Of a stretch of 64,000 bases of DNA, positions 52,801 through 61,126 are shown piece after piece. The stretch comes from JBEEOW01 sp041191405 (GTDB lineage: Bacteria; Bacteroidota; Bacteroidia; Cytophagales; UBA9547). Position 1 is the stretch's first letter; every line of letters begins with the position of its first letter. Location: contig JBEEOW010000001.1 of assembly GCA_041191405.1 (NCBI GenBank), positions 1 to 64,000 on the forward strand. Direction: 5' to 3'. The position numbers and the translations under genes are program-made. Under the pieces are notes generated by a model. It was not told the origin of the DNA. It saw only the letters and a list, made by a program, of their open reading frames with translations, and searched no databases.

Positions 52801-53494
52801 AGCTTTCTAGTAATTCAGTGTTTTGGTTTATTTTGTTTTGATAATCAATGATTTGTTCTTCGCTTAATAAATCAGTTTTTAACAATTTTTTTAACGAATC
52901 AAGTTCCTGTTTTAAGGAAGTATATTTTTCAAAAACATTTCTTGAAATCAATTCATAAATTTCAGTACCGGTTATTTTACTCAACATTTCAGCTCTTTCG
53001 CTTGGCTGAGCTTTCAAAAATGCCGAAAAATTATTTTGAGCCAATAAAACCGATTTTGTAAACTGCTCATAACTAAGCGGTAATATACTTTCGATAGAGG
53101 CTTGTACTTTGGTTATACCTTCAGATATTAATTCTATTTCATTATTTATATTTTTTTTGTATAAAATTCTTTTAATGTCATTTAGTTTGTTATTTCTATT
53201 GTAATCAACACTCCAACGAGCCAAATAATTTTCCTTGTTTGTATTGAAAGTAATTTCAACAACACATTCTTTGGTGTTTCGAGTGATAAGTTCCTCTTTT
53301 ATAGTACCATTATATCTATTTGTTTTATTGTATAATGCCAAAGTAATTGTATCAAGAATAGTAGTTTTTCCAGCACCAGTAGGACCAGTGATTACAAATA
53401 AACCTGCATTACCTAAAATTTCATTTTCAAAATCAATGAAATTTTCACCTTTTAATGATTGTAAATTATTGATGTAAATTGATAAAATTTTCAT
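49886..53494 (-). CDS. sbcC: Exonuclease subunit SbcC (Rad50-like)
   Basis: The 1202-residue SMC-like ATPase works with SbcD to trim hairpins and protein-blocked DNA ends. Walker A is GPTGAGKTTILDTI (about residue 39). The coiled coils meet at a zinc hook, CPLCGSNHHP, near residue 584. The signature is NSLSGGETFLVSLALALG and Walker B is LFIDEGFGTLDPESL. It is longer than the Escherichia coli protein. The protein is rich in Asn, Ile and Lys, in keeping with the AT-rich genome. It lies 8 bp after sbcD. Confidence 0.96.
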   Translation of the reverse strand: MKILSIYINNLQSLKGENFIDFENEILGNAGLFVITGPTGAGKTTILDTITLALYNKTNRYNGTIKEELITRNTKECVVEITFNTNKENYLARWSVDYNRNNKLNDIKRILYKKNINNEIELISEGITKVQASIESILPLSYEQFTKSVLLAQNNFSAFLKAQPSERAEMLSKITGTEIYELISRNVFEKYTSLKQELDSLKKLLKTDLLSEEQIIDYQNKINQNTELLESYKSELKLITEKIDWINDVSKTENEIKLNQQKIQQIEKEFKDNAIQFDLLEDFNKAQSAAILLNNFDKYTERLNVITKDLTSNKHQILDTQTKLEEQNLHFENKKTTLKQIENEIETKTPLIEQIKKYAIEYSQKEKNLLDTQKNIAEIKNTNKSLTQNIGNKKTELSNNTLKINNLETEIAKIAFIEIWSEKKLLYGEVYKQINKSNQLLNEINFEKYIQEKDKINGEIHSVKSNLELQNSEYKELEEKVNQLISQKEMIGNIQILENEKETLSSELLQWNILNDNFPKKSNLQLQITELHNSNVQLNTQKQFLNTQQTQVETTLKVLKDNQLLQKSIAAFEQHRAELEDGKPCPLCGSNHHPFIVKKPSFSENKTEEEIKNTEKQITDIQKSISEIEKNIASNEANLKTFEKQISEINLLILNAIAVLKITDDLNEQTLHKECEAITKKIESINLKIKELNSINSTLETENIALTKITKTINDSTLQLNTLILNEKNITEKLISIENQTIELKNEINNNYIKINEIAKEFDLETPLTTLEEIINTGKVFSEKLEIFKNLTFEINQYKEIQISINNELEKYDIQIVTNLTNLEKLIESEKNVNKNLNDIEKEIANLSVDFIDKNPENEEKRLKNNLRITQQELNQFNNSIIELNSVISEKNQLIKQFEEEFEICSTELAKQEISLQQAISEIEFKDINALRNALLLENIKELNIKKQNLTNTLSESKGALKASSDKLIILKENAFENVDIAELSSKKTAIENSQNTLNQEIGSFSEKLNQNKIEEENNQKLVAEIKAKETEFLKWEQLNSLIGSKTGDNFKKFAQDFTLSLLIQHANKHLKIMFDRYELYKDDNSKEMDLQIADKHFFGEIRNINSLSGGETFLVSLALALGLSDLASKNTPIRSLFIDEGFGTLDPESLNNALDTLELLRQSQNRQIGIISHVEELKKRITTQIQVTKYSPEFSKITIVN

Positions 53495-53502
53495 GAATTG
53501 AT

Positions 53503-54714
53503 TTAGTTTATTTCGTTGATAATACTGTTTAGTAATGGTTTTAATTCGTTGATATTCTCTTCGTTAAGTCCACTTTTTTGACATTTTAACTCAAATATTT
53601 TTTCGATATTATCAAGTGGATTATTGTCCATTTCGGCAATAAATTCATCTCTTACATTTTGAAATACTTCTTTTGGAATATCTGTGCTACCTTTTAAAAT
53701 TTCTAGATTTTTGTCTGCTATTATTGATCTAATATTTTCATTAAAAGTTCTGAAATTCACTTTTTCAGTAATTATTACTTCTAGCCAATCAGCAAGTGTA
53801 CTGTTTGTATTATTTTCAATGATTTTAATTTTTTCAATAATTTGATTTTCAGTTCCTTTTATTCTAATTAATTTTCTGTTTTGTGGTATTTGAATAGTTT
53901 TTGTTTGAATCGTATTTTCACTAATTTCTAAAATTGTAACTTCCTTTTGGTCGTCTCTTTCGCTAAAACTAAGTGGAATAGGAGAGCCTGCATATTTTAC
54001 AATGGTATTATTTGGATGTTTGATAATCTGCGGTTTATGAATATGTCCGAGAGCAACATATGCATAATTTTCATTAAAACATGTAGAAGAAATTTGCCCT
54101 AAAGTACCTATTGAGTGTAATTCTTTTTCATTACCAGAAAGTGCTGAGCCTGTAACATATAAATGTCCTGTGGTAATGATTGGAATGTTTGGGTGTTGAT
54201 TTTGAGCTTCTTGTAATAAATTATCGTAATGCTTTTTTACTGCAAAAGGGAATTTTTCGTTAGCCTCTACATTAGATTCTTGGGTTAAAATTTCACGAAT
54301 TTCTCCGTCTCTAAGGTATGGAACTGCCACAACAACAGCTTTCGTTCCCCCATCTTTTTTTAAAGGAATTATCTTTTGTAAAGCTTCTTTTTCCCCACCA
54401 ATTACATGTATATTTAATTGATTTAGAATAGATTGTGTTGTATTTAAGCGAGAAGCTGAATCATGGTTACCACCAATAATCACCACTTCCATGCTTAATT
54501 TATAAGCTTCTAATAAAAAACTATGATACATATCCATTGCTTCAACAGAAGGATTTGCAACATCAAAAATGTCACCTGCAACTATAATTGCATCAATGTT
54601 TTCAGTTTTACAAGTTTCAATTAACCAATCAATAAAGAGTTGATGTTCCTCTTTTCTTGATTTTTGCATAAAAGTTTGCCCCAAATGCCAATCAGCAGTG
54701 TGTAAAATTTTCAT
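53503..54714 (-). CDS. sbcD: Exonuclease subunit SbcD (Mre11-like)
   Basis: The 403-residue protein is the nuclease of the SbcCD complex. Phosphodiesterase motifs are KILHTADWHLGQTF (residues 2-15), VAGDIFD, IIGGNHDSASRL and ALGHIHKPQI, which together bind two metal ions. The capping domain follows. sbcD precedes sbcC in the same operon, the usual order. Confidence 0.97.
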   Translation of the reverse strand: MKILHTADWHLGQTFMQKSRKEEHQLFIDWLIETCKTENIDAIIVAGDIFDVANPSVEAMDMYHSFLLEAYKLSMEVVIIGGNHDSASRLNTTQSILNQLNIHVIGGEKEALQKIIPLKKDGGTKAVVVAVPYLRDGEIREILTQESNVEANEKFPFAVKKHYDNLLQEAQNQHPNIPIITTGHLYVTGSALSGNEKELHSIGTLGQISSTCFNENYAYVALGHIHKPQIIKHPNNTIVKYAGSPIPLSFSERDDQKEVTILEISENTIQTKTIQIPQNRKLIRIKGTENQIIEKIKIIENNTNSTLADWLEVIITEKVNFRTFNENIRSIIADKNLEILKGSTDIPKEVFQNVRDEFIAEMDNNPLDNIEKIFELKCQKSGLNEENINELKPLLNSIINEIN

Positions 54715-54729
54715 AGTTTTAAAAGTGAA

Positions 54730-56610
54730 TTACCATTTATTTTTGATTAATGAATTGTTGTAATATTGTCTGTAAGCTTTAATTCTTGGTTCAAAAATCT
54801 TTAAAATTGAGTCATTTTTTATTTCTTGGTCGTTTAATGAATTTTTGATAAGTACTTTATTATCAGAATTACTAAGTGCTATATAAATATTGTTTGCAGT
54901 GAATAATCGGAGTTCGTTGTTATCAAAACAAAGTGCCTCAGGAATGTTATTGTTTTGGAATAAATTTTTGCCAAAATGTAAGCTACTTTGCGAAGGCTTA
55001 TATCCTAAAACCGATAAAACAGAAGGCATAATGTCAATTTGTTGTGCAATAATTGAAGTATCAGCTTTGAGTTTTATTTTAGGATGATAAAATACTATTG
55101 GAACACTAAACTCACCTTTTTTATTGAAATAAGCTGGTTTTGAGGTCATTTGAGTATGGTCAGCAGTGAGAACAAACAATGTATTATTGAACCAAGGTTG
55201 CTTAGAAGCGGTTTCAAAAAACAGCTTTAAAGCATTATCTGCATAGCCAATACTTTCATGAATTTCTAAATCCCCTTTTGGGAATTTGTTGGTATATTTT
55301 TCAGGAATTGTATAAGGTTGGTGAGAGCTTAAAGTAAATACCGAAGCTAGAAATGGTTGTTTATAAGTTGTTAATTGCTTTGAAAAATATTGTAAATATG
55401 GTTCATCAAATATGCCCCAATTGCCATCATAGTCTTTTTGGTTTGGATATTCAAATAAACCTGAATATTGTTGAAAACCAGCGATTGGCGCAAAGGCATT
55501 AAAACCCATTGTACCATTTTTACCTCCATGATAGAATGCAGTTTTATAACCTTTATTAAGCATTTCTGAACCTAGGCCAGTTAATTGATTTGTTTGGTAA
55601 AAACCTGTTATATAAGCTTCTGGCATCATAGAAGGTAAGCCTGCAAGTACAGATGGCATCGCTTCGATAGAAGTTCGTCCATTTGCAAAACCATGTTTAA
55701 AAAACACACTTTGTGGAGAATTTGCTAAGGAATCAAAGAAAGGAGTGTAGCCATTTTTGTTGCCATTACAAGCGCCAATGTACTCAGCATCAAAACTTTC
55801 AAGAATTAATATTACTACATTTTGTTTTGTATTGAAGTAATTAGATGGAACATATTCTTTTTTTATAATATTGAAAGCTTCTTGATCGGTTTTGAAGAAA
55901 TTTTTGCTTTCTACTTCTCCAACTATATCATAAGAGGATATGAAGGTATGTGTTGAATTTAATGAAAAATGCCCAAGTATTTGTGGGTTTAAAACAAAGG
56001 CATAATTGGGTCTAAGGGGACGAAGTTGCCAGCCACCTCTTATTCCTAAAATACTAATTGCAATATATGGTAGCAATAAAAGTGATAACGAAATATATGT
56101 TTTTTTTGTATATGACTCTTTTATAATTGCTTCATTTTTAGGAAAGTATTTAATAAAAATGAATAATATAGCTAAAAGTATAATACTTAAATACCAGTAA
56201 TAAATAGCAATTTGAATACTTTGTTCAAATACATCTCCAGCTATACCAAGAATATCTCTTTGTGTTCTTCTACCAACATATTTAAAAAATTCACAATCAG
56301 AAAAGTTTAATATTATGAAAGGTAAGTTTACTGCCAATAATAAATATTTTAATATCTTTTGAGAAATATTTTTCTGAAAAATAGGGGCTGGTAGCACAGA
56401 AAAAAGCCAGATTCCTGCATTTAAGGTTAGTATTGCTGAAAAGTCGAATCGTAAACCATGTAAAAAAGCGAGAAGTATTTCTATAAATTTGGCTGATTGA
56501 AAAGCCTTGAAATTTAGAATTAAAAATGTGACTCTCGCAACAATGTATATGAGTGATATCCAAGCAAACTGCTTAAATACATTCTGATAGATTTTCTTAG
56601 TTGTTTCCAC
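54730..56610 (-). CDS. LTA synthase-like sulfatase-fold membrane enzyme
   Basis: The 626-residue protein has about five N-terminal membrane helices (residues 15-185) and a periplasmic alkaline-phosphatase-fold domain. Metal and catalytic residues are Glu in VVILILESFDAEY (near 265), a nucleophile Thr in ANGRTSIEAMPS (near 315), and Asp-His in LTADHTQMT (near 482). This is the plan of LtaS/OpgB-type phosphoglycerol transferases. In a Gram-negative it more likely modifies a lipid or glycan with a phosphate-linked group; the substrate is unknown. It lies 15 bp upstream of sbcD. Confidence 0.87.
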   Translation of the reverse strand: METTKKIYQNVFKQFAWISLIYIVARVTFLILNFKAFQSAKFIEILLAFLHGLRFDFSAILTLNAGIWLFSVLPAPIFQKNISQKILKYLLLAVNLPFIILNFSDCEFFKYVGRRTQRDILGIAGDVFEQSIQIAIYYWYLSIILLAILFIFIKYFPKNEAIIKESYTKKTYISLSLLLLPYIAISILGIRGGWQLRPLRPNYAFVLNPQILGHFSLNSTHTFISSYDIVGEVESKNFFKTDQEAFNIIKKEYVPSNYFNTKQNVVILILESFDAEYIGACNGNKNGYTPFFDSLANSPQSVFFKHGFANGRTSIEAMPSVLAGLPSMMPEAYITGFYQTNQLTGLGSEMLNKGYKTAFYHGGKNGTMGFNAFAPIAGFQQYSGLFEYPNQKDYDGNWGIFDEPYLQYFSKQLTTYKQPFLASVFTLSSHQPYTIPEKYTNKFPKGDLEIHESIGYADNALKLFFETASKQPWFNNTLFVLTADHTQMTSKPAYFNKKGEFSVPIVFYHPKIKLKADTSIIAQQIDIMPSVLSVLGYKPSQSSLHFGKNLFQNNNIPEALCFDNNELRLFTANNIYIALSNSDNKVLIKNSLNDQEIKNDSILKIFEPRIKAYRQYYNNSLIKNKW

Positions 56611-56638
56611 AACTCAAATTTATCAAAATAATTAGTAA

Positions 56639-56720
56639 GTTTTCAGTTTTCGGTGCTCAGTTTTCAGATGTTAGTTTTCAGTTTTGATTAAATCTTATGT
56701 CTTATGTCTAAAATCTCATT
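56639..56720. repeat. Heptamer array (GTTTTCA passing into TTATGTC)
   Basis: Twelve successive 7-base units (GTTTTCA, GTTTTCG, GTGCTCA, GTTTTCA, GATGTTA, GTTTTCA, GTTTTGA, TTAAATC, TTATGTC twice, TAAAATC, TCATTCT) change core without loss of phase. The array runs into the 3' end of the XRE gene. Confidence 0.8.
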
Positions 56721-57495
56721 CTGGATTATAAACAGAAAATGTTTTATCATCATAGAAAATCACAATCCTTTCAATTTTTTTATTTCCATTTCCTCCAAAC
56801 ATCATTTCCATCATGCTTGAATCAGCAGATTTTTGTTGGTTATTGCTGGGTTGATTATTAACTACTTGCTGTTGATTGTTATTTTGTGGAGTATTTTGAT
56901 TGTTGTAAACTTGATTTACAACTGGATTTTCAACTTGTTGTGGCGCAACAATAGGAACGGGTTGATTTACAATTGTTTTTTCTTGGTATTGAACTTCAAT
57001 TGCTTTTAACTCTTCTTTAATGCTATTATTTACAATTGTTTTTTGCTGATTAGAATTGTTAACTACTATTTCTTCTTTTACAACAATAGGTTCACTACGT
57101 TTTGGTTCGGGTAATATTACTTCCTCATCATCAAGTACATTGCTCATTAATGCAGCTTGAACAAAATTTACATTTGTACGTTCTGATTTAGGTTTATCTT
57201 GACGTTTAGCTTTTTGAAGCTCCTTTTTTTCCAATTCTTTTTTAGCAGATTGGTCTATCGTTTCAAATAAATTAGTTTGTAGCATTTCGCCTTCTCCGTT
57301 TAGTAGCCAGTAAGGATTTATATTTGTAAATTTCTGTAATGTTTTTTGAATCATATCTAAGCTAGGTTTGTTTCGCCCAGAAAGTATATGCGATACACTT
57401 GGACGCTGAACGCCAATAGTATCTGCAAAACTCGACGGACTCAAACCTTCTCGTTCCATGATTTCTTTAACCCTATCTGTAATATTATTTTCCAT
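56716..57495 (-). CDS. XRE-family transcriptional regulator with Gln/Asn-rich tail
   Basis: The 259-residue protein starts with a helix-turn-helix domain (REGLSPSSFADTIGVQRPSV and SHILSGRNKPSLDMIQ, about 14-50). A lysine/glutamate-rich middle leads to a long Gln/Asn/Val-rich disordered region (about 145-230, for example QNTPQNNNQQQVVNNQ). The last 25 residues (KKIERIVIFYDDKTFSVYNP) look folded. No sensor domain is visible. The tail may drive assembly or protein contact. Targets are unknown. It is monocistronic. Confidence 0.85.
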   Translation of the reverse strand: MENNITDRVKEIMEREGLSPSSFADTIGVQRPSVSHILSGRNKPSLDMIQKTLQKFTNINPYWLLNGEGEMLQTNLFETIDQSAKKELEKKELQKAKRQDKPKSERTNVNFVQAALMSNVLDDEEVILPEPKRSEPIVVKEEIVVNNSNQQKTIVNNSIKEELKAIEVQYQEKTIVNQPVPIVAPQQVENPVVNQVYNNQNTPQNNNQQQVVNNQPSNNQQKSADSSMMEMMFGGNGNKKIERIVIFYDDKTFSVYNPE

Positions 57496-57577
57496 TGATT
57501 ACAAAAGTAAATAATTGGTTCTTTATTTCCAAATGTTATTAGTTGATTGTTGACAATTGATAGAGTTGACTATTTTA

Positions 57578-57612
57578 ACTCTTAACCCTAAACTCTTAAC
57601 CCTTAACTTTTC
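57578..57612. repeat. Heptamer tandem repeat (ACTCTTA/ACCCTAA type)
   Basis: ACTCTTA, ACCCTAA, ACTCTTA, ACCCTTA and ACTTTTC share a core with the arrays at 9608 and 15893. The array abuts the stop codon of the S4 gene, as the one at 9608 abuts that of hslU. Confidence 0.8.
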
Positions 57613-57820
57613 ACACAACTTCAACTACATTACCATCATATTCTACAACAAAGCCAGCTTTGATTTTATTGCGTCGTCTTTGTTCAATTTCTCCATTAAC
57701 AGTCACTAAACCAGCATCAATTACATCGTTTGCCATTGAGCCACTTTCAACCCAATTCAATACTTTTAGTAATTGATTAAGTTGTATAAATTCGTTTTGT
57801 ACTTCAAATATCTCTTTCAT
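57611..57820 (-). CDS. Small S4-domain RNA-binding protein (YbcJ-like)
   Basis: The 69-residue protein is a single S4 domain (IQLNQLLKVLNWVESGSMAN and DVIDAGLVTVNGEIEQRRR). Proteins of this size bind structured RNA, perhaps rRNA or tRNA. The gene is divergent from DUF493. Confidence 0.9.
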   Translation of the reverse strand: MKEIFEVQNEFIQLNQLLKVLNWVESGSMANDVIDAGLVTVNGEIEQRRRNKIKAGFVVEYDGNVVEVV

Positions 57821-57967
57821 TTTACAAATGTAATTAATTTGATTTAAAATCTAATTCAAATTTGAATCGATGAAATGTTTTATTGATTCAAATTGTTTGC
57901 TAGTGTGTTAATTAATAGTAAGTTATATTGTGTTAATTATTAATTATTAAATATTAATTAGATAAAG

Positions 57968-57975
57968 TATATTTG
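57968..57975 (+). promoter_or_regulatory. -7 box for the DUF493 gene
   Basis: TATATTTG is an exact TAnnTTTG match, and the ATG follows only 4 nt later (57980). The transcript should begin at or beside the ATG, as for dnaB. No convincing -33 box was seen. Confidence 0.5.
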
Positions 57976-57979
57976 TGTT

Positions 57980-58258
57980 ATGATTATAGACGAACAATTT
58001 AAAAACCTACACGAAAAGTTAAGTAATGAATTTACTTGGCCAAGTGTTTACATGTTTAAATTCATTATTCCTACTATTAATACTGAGGAATTAGCAATTT
58101 TAATTTCACATTTCGATCCCAAATCAGCGATTGATTACAAGCAATCATCTAGTGGTAAATATGTTAGTGTTACAATTAAAGAGTTATTAGAATCTCCAAA
58201 TGCTGTAATTGATAAATACCAAAAAGCTGCAACAATTAAAGGAGTGATGTCATTATAA
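57980..58258 (+). CDS. DUF493 (YbeD-like) protein
   Basis: The 92-residue protein has the DUF493 pattern: LSNEFTWPSVYMFKFIIPT in the first half and YKQSSSGKYVSVTIKELLES in the second. The fold is ferredoxin-like and resembles ACT-type regulatory domains. The biological role is unknown. It is 88 bp upstream of lpxK in the same orientation. Confidence 0.85.
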   Translation: MIIDEQFKNLHEKLSNEFTWPSVYMFKFIIPTINTEELAILISHFDPKSAIDYKQSSSGKYVSVTIKELLESPNAVIDKYQKAATIKGVMSL

Positions 58259-58346
58259 TTAGTTATTAGTAATTAACAATTTTAAATTATAACTTATAAA
58301 AACTTATTATAATTTTTAAGTTTACATTATTAAATTAGATTTAAAG

Positions 58347-59384
58347 ATGAAATTTCTTCTTTTTCCATTTGCTATATTATATAAGTTAGTTACTGATTTT
58401 AGAAACCATTTATACAATATTGGTTCTAAACGTAGTTTTAGGTTTACAGTGCCAACAATTGTGGTTGGTAATTTAACTGTTGGTGGTACAGGGAAAACTC
58501 CTCATGTTGAATGGGTTGTGAATCAGTTAATAAGTAAATACAAGTTAGCAATTTTGAGTAGAGGATATGGTAGAAAAACGAGCGGACTTATCTTCGCAGA
58601 TGAAACTGCTAGTGCTAAAAAAATAGGTGATGAGCCATTTCAATATTACACCAAATTTAGTTCAGTTCCAGTTATAGTGTGTGAACAACGTGCGTTTGCA
58701 ATTCCGTTTATTGTTGCTGAATATCTTGAAACACAAGTTATTATTCTTGATGATGCATATCAACATAGAACAGTAAATGGACATTTTAAAATATTGTTAT
58801 CAGATTATAATAGACCATTTTATAGCGACTTTTTATTGCCTTATGGAAGATTGCGAGAAGCTAGACATAATGCAAGACGAGCTGATGCAGTAATTGTGAG
58901 CAAAACACCTGAGGATTGTTCAGCTACTGAAATGGAATCAATTAAACTTGAAATTCAAAAATATGTTGATGCTACAACGCCTATTTATTTTTCAACAATT
59001 CAATATGGAGAGTTGTATTCTATTTACAATAAAACAAATCAACCTACTTTTGATAAAAATACAAAAGTAATTTTGATGACATCAATTGCCAATACTCAGA
59101 ATTTTGTGGAATATATTAAACAACATTTTACTGAAATTGTGAAGCATTTTGAGTTTAGTGATCATTATTCTTATATAGAATATGATATGAAGGAGCTTGA
59201 AAAACAGTTAAATGCTTATAAAAATTCAATTATAATTTGCACAGAAAAAGATGCTTCAAAACTAGTGGCATTTAAAGAGAAGTATAGCCATTTACCAATT
59301 TATGCTTTGCCAATTGAGATTAAAATATTAAACAATGAAAATCAGTTAATTGAGCAAATTGAAAAGGCAATAATTGTTGAGTAA
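58347..59384 (+). CDS. lpxK: Tetraacyldisaccharide 4'-kinase
   Basis: This 345-residue inner-membrane enzyme adds the 4'-phosphate of lipid A. The P-loop is VGNLTVGGTGKTPHVEWVV (about 40-58). The catalytic Asp region is VIILDDAYQHRTVNGHFKIL and the later motif is LLPYGRLREARHNARRADAV. An N-terminal membrane helix is present (KFLLFPFAILYKLV). It confirms a lipopolysaccharide-type outer membrane. Confidence 0.96.
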   Translation: MKFLLFPFAILYKLVTDFRNHLYNIGSKRSFRFTVPTIVVGNLTVGGTGKTPHVEWVVNQLISKYKLAILSRGYGRKTSGLIFADETASAKKIGDEPFQYYTKFSSVPVIVCEQRAFAIPFIVAEYLETQVIILDDAYQHRTVNGHFKILLSDYNRPFYSDFLLPYGRLREARHNARRADAVIVSKTPEDCSATEMESIKLEIQKYVDATTPIYFSTIQYGELYSIYNKTNQPTFDKNTKVILMTSIANTQNFVEYIKQHFTEIVKHFEFSDHYSYIEYDMKELEKQLNAYKNSIIICTEKDASKLVAFKEKYSHLPIYALPIEIKILNNENQLIEQIEKAIIVE

Positions 59385-59396
59385 TTGTTTTGTTTT

Positions 59397-59534
59397 ACGG
59401 TTGACAAGGTTTGCAACCGTTGTCAACATGAGGATAGTGTAATTTTACGTTACCAACAGTCACAGACCTTGGTAATCGTCTTTAATACATATTATGAGAA
59501 TTTACGGTTGACAAGGTTTTCAACCGTTGTCAAC
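59397..59534. repeat. Pair of GTTGACAAGG-type palindromic repeats
   Basis: Two 31-bp copies at 59397-59427 and 59504-59534 differ by one base. Each folds on itself (GTTGACAAGGTT with AACCGTTGTCAAC). Between them lies a related shorter palindrome (GTTACCAACAG to CCTTGGTAA). They lie between convergent lpxK and the OstA gene and may end both transcripts. Confidence 0.82.
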
Positions 59535-59574
59535 GTGTAATAATTAAAAGCAATAATAAGTTAATTATTCACTC

Positions 59575-61080
59575 TTAAAACTGTTTCCTTTCAGGTTTTT
59601 CAGTAATTCTCCATCGGAAACCTTTTAAGCGACGAGTTGGCTCGTCTATTTCATGTGGAGGGATAAATTTAGCGTCTGGCTTAGTTAAAAATGAAATATC
59701 TTTTAGTTTATTATCCACAAATTTGATATTCATATTGCTACACAAAACTTTGTTAAGTCCAATTAATATAGTATCATTTTCAGTAGCAAAGTAAATACTT
59801 TCACCATTACCATTAACTTTTACATTTTGGAGTTTATTGTTTGTAAATGAGCCTACTATACGTTTACCTTTGATTTGATTAAAGTTTCTTATGCTATCTG
59901 TTGAAATTACAAATGAATTTGTACGTAGATAAAATTTGTCTATTTTGTTTTTTGCCATTTGTACTTTCACTGTGTCTCCAGTAAGTTGACTTTTATTTGC
60001 CCATAAAACAGGGTCTTTATAAAAATTAATTGAAGAATCTCTCATATTGTAAATCATTGAATCACAAATAGCTTGTAAGTCATGTCTGAATACACGAACA
60101 TTGTGAAAAGCTGTTAAGCTTTTTTTCTTTTTGATACTATCATTAATTGAAATCAACGTATCACCTTTTAAAAATAGGGTATCTTTATCGAGTAAGGCAA
60201 CCATAAATGCGTTACCATACACTTTGGTATAATGTTTTTTGCCAATATGAATACATCGTTTACCTTTAATAGTTACTTTTTCTTTTCTAAGTACAATTTC
60301 AACATTGCCACGAGCATCTCCATCTTGTGTTTTTTTGTTGAAATTTAATGTATCTCCACTTAAAATCATTTCAGGTGTTTCAATTTGTGATCGACCTTTT
60401 AAAACCATTATACCTGTTTGGGTATTGTATTCTCCTTTTGAAGAAATTAAAGTTTCTTTTTTACTTTTAATTTTGGTTGGACCATTAAAGTAAGTAGTCT
60501 TATTTTCAGTGTTATACATTAAAGTATCTCCTTCTAAAGTATGTTCTTTACTGATAAGTTTTACATTTTCTTTGAAAGTGAAAATTTTAGTATTTGAGTT
60601 ATAGTGGCCTCTTTTTGAGGTTAATGTGGTTCCTTTGTCTACAATAACACCGCCTTCGTTGTAGGTTGCAGTTTTGTCGGCAAGGTTATAATCTAAAGTA
60701 GGAGTAGTAAGTTTAAAAGTTTTATCAGTTAATGTAACACCTCCTCTAAAGTTAACCATTTTATTGTCAGTATTATAAGTTAAATTTGAGGATTGAATTA
60801 CACTACCATCAGCTTGTACAATTTTTACATGTCCAAAAGCTTCAAGTTCATTTTTATCTTGGTATTGATAAGCCGAGTCGCAATAAAGCGTTGATGAGCC
60901 ATGTTTAAAAATACAGTTTTTCTTTAATTTACGGATTACCATGCCGTTAAAAGTTCCACCTTCCAATGCACCGGCTTGTTTTAATTCTATAGTTTCTTGT
61001 GCAAAAGCCGAATTAAAACTTGATATAAATAGGCCAAAGAAGGCAATAATTAAAATATTTATTCTTAATTTCATTTTCAT
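59575..61080 (-). CDS. OstA-like periplasmic protein (LptA/LptD N-domain type)
   Basis: The 501-residue protein has a signal peptide (ending NSAFAQ) and a long series of beta-jellyroll repeats. Examples are AFGHVKIVQADGSVIQSSNL, HYNSNTKIFTFKENVKLISK and EYNTQTGIMVLKGRSQIETP. Such OstA folds shuttle lipopolysaccharide across the periplasm. It is longer than LptA but has no LptD barrel, a form usual in this phylum. With lpxK nearby it fits outer-membrane assembly. It is divergent from tilS with only 46 bp between them. Confidence 0.88.
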   Translation of the reverse strand: MKMKLRINILIIAFFGLFISSFNSAFAQETIELKQAGALEGGTFNGMVIRKLKKNCIFKHGSSTLYCDSAYQYQDKNELEAFGHVKIVQADGSVIQSSNLTYNTDNKMVNFRGGVTLTDKTFKLTTPTLDYNLADKTATYNEGGVIVDKGTTLTSKRGHYNSNTKIFTFKENVKLISKEHTLEGDTLMYNTENKTTYFNGPTKIKSKKETLISSKGEYNTQTGIMVLKGRSQIETPEMILSGDTLNFNKKTQDGDARGNVEIVLRKEKVTIKGKRCIHIGKKHYTKVYGNAFMVALLDKDTLFLKGDTLISINDSIKKKKSLTAFHNVRVFRHDLQAICDSMIYNMRDSSINFYKDPVLWANKSQLTGDTVKVQMAKNKIDKFYLRTNSFVISTDSIRNFNQIKGKRIVGSFTNNKLQNVKVNGNGESIYFATENDTILIGLNKVLCSNMNIKFVDNKLKDISFLTKPDAKFIPPHEIDEPTRRLKGFRWRITEKPERKQF

Positions 61081-61126
61081 TCAATAAATCAGAATACAAA
61101 AATAGTAAAAATGCTATCTTTAAGGT

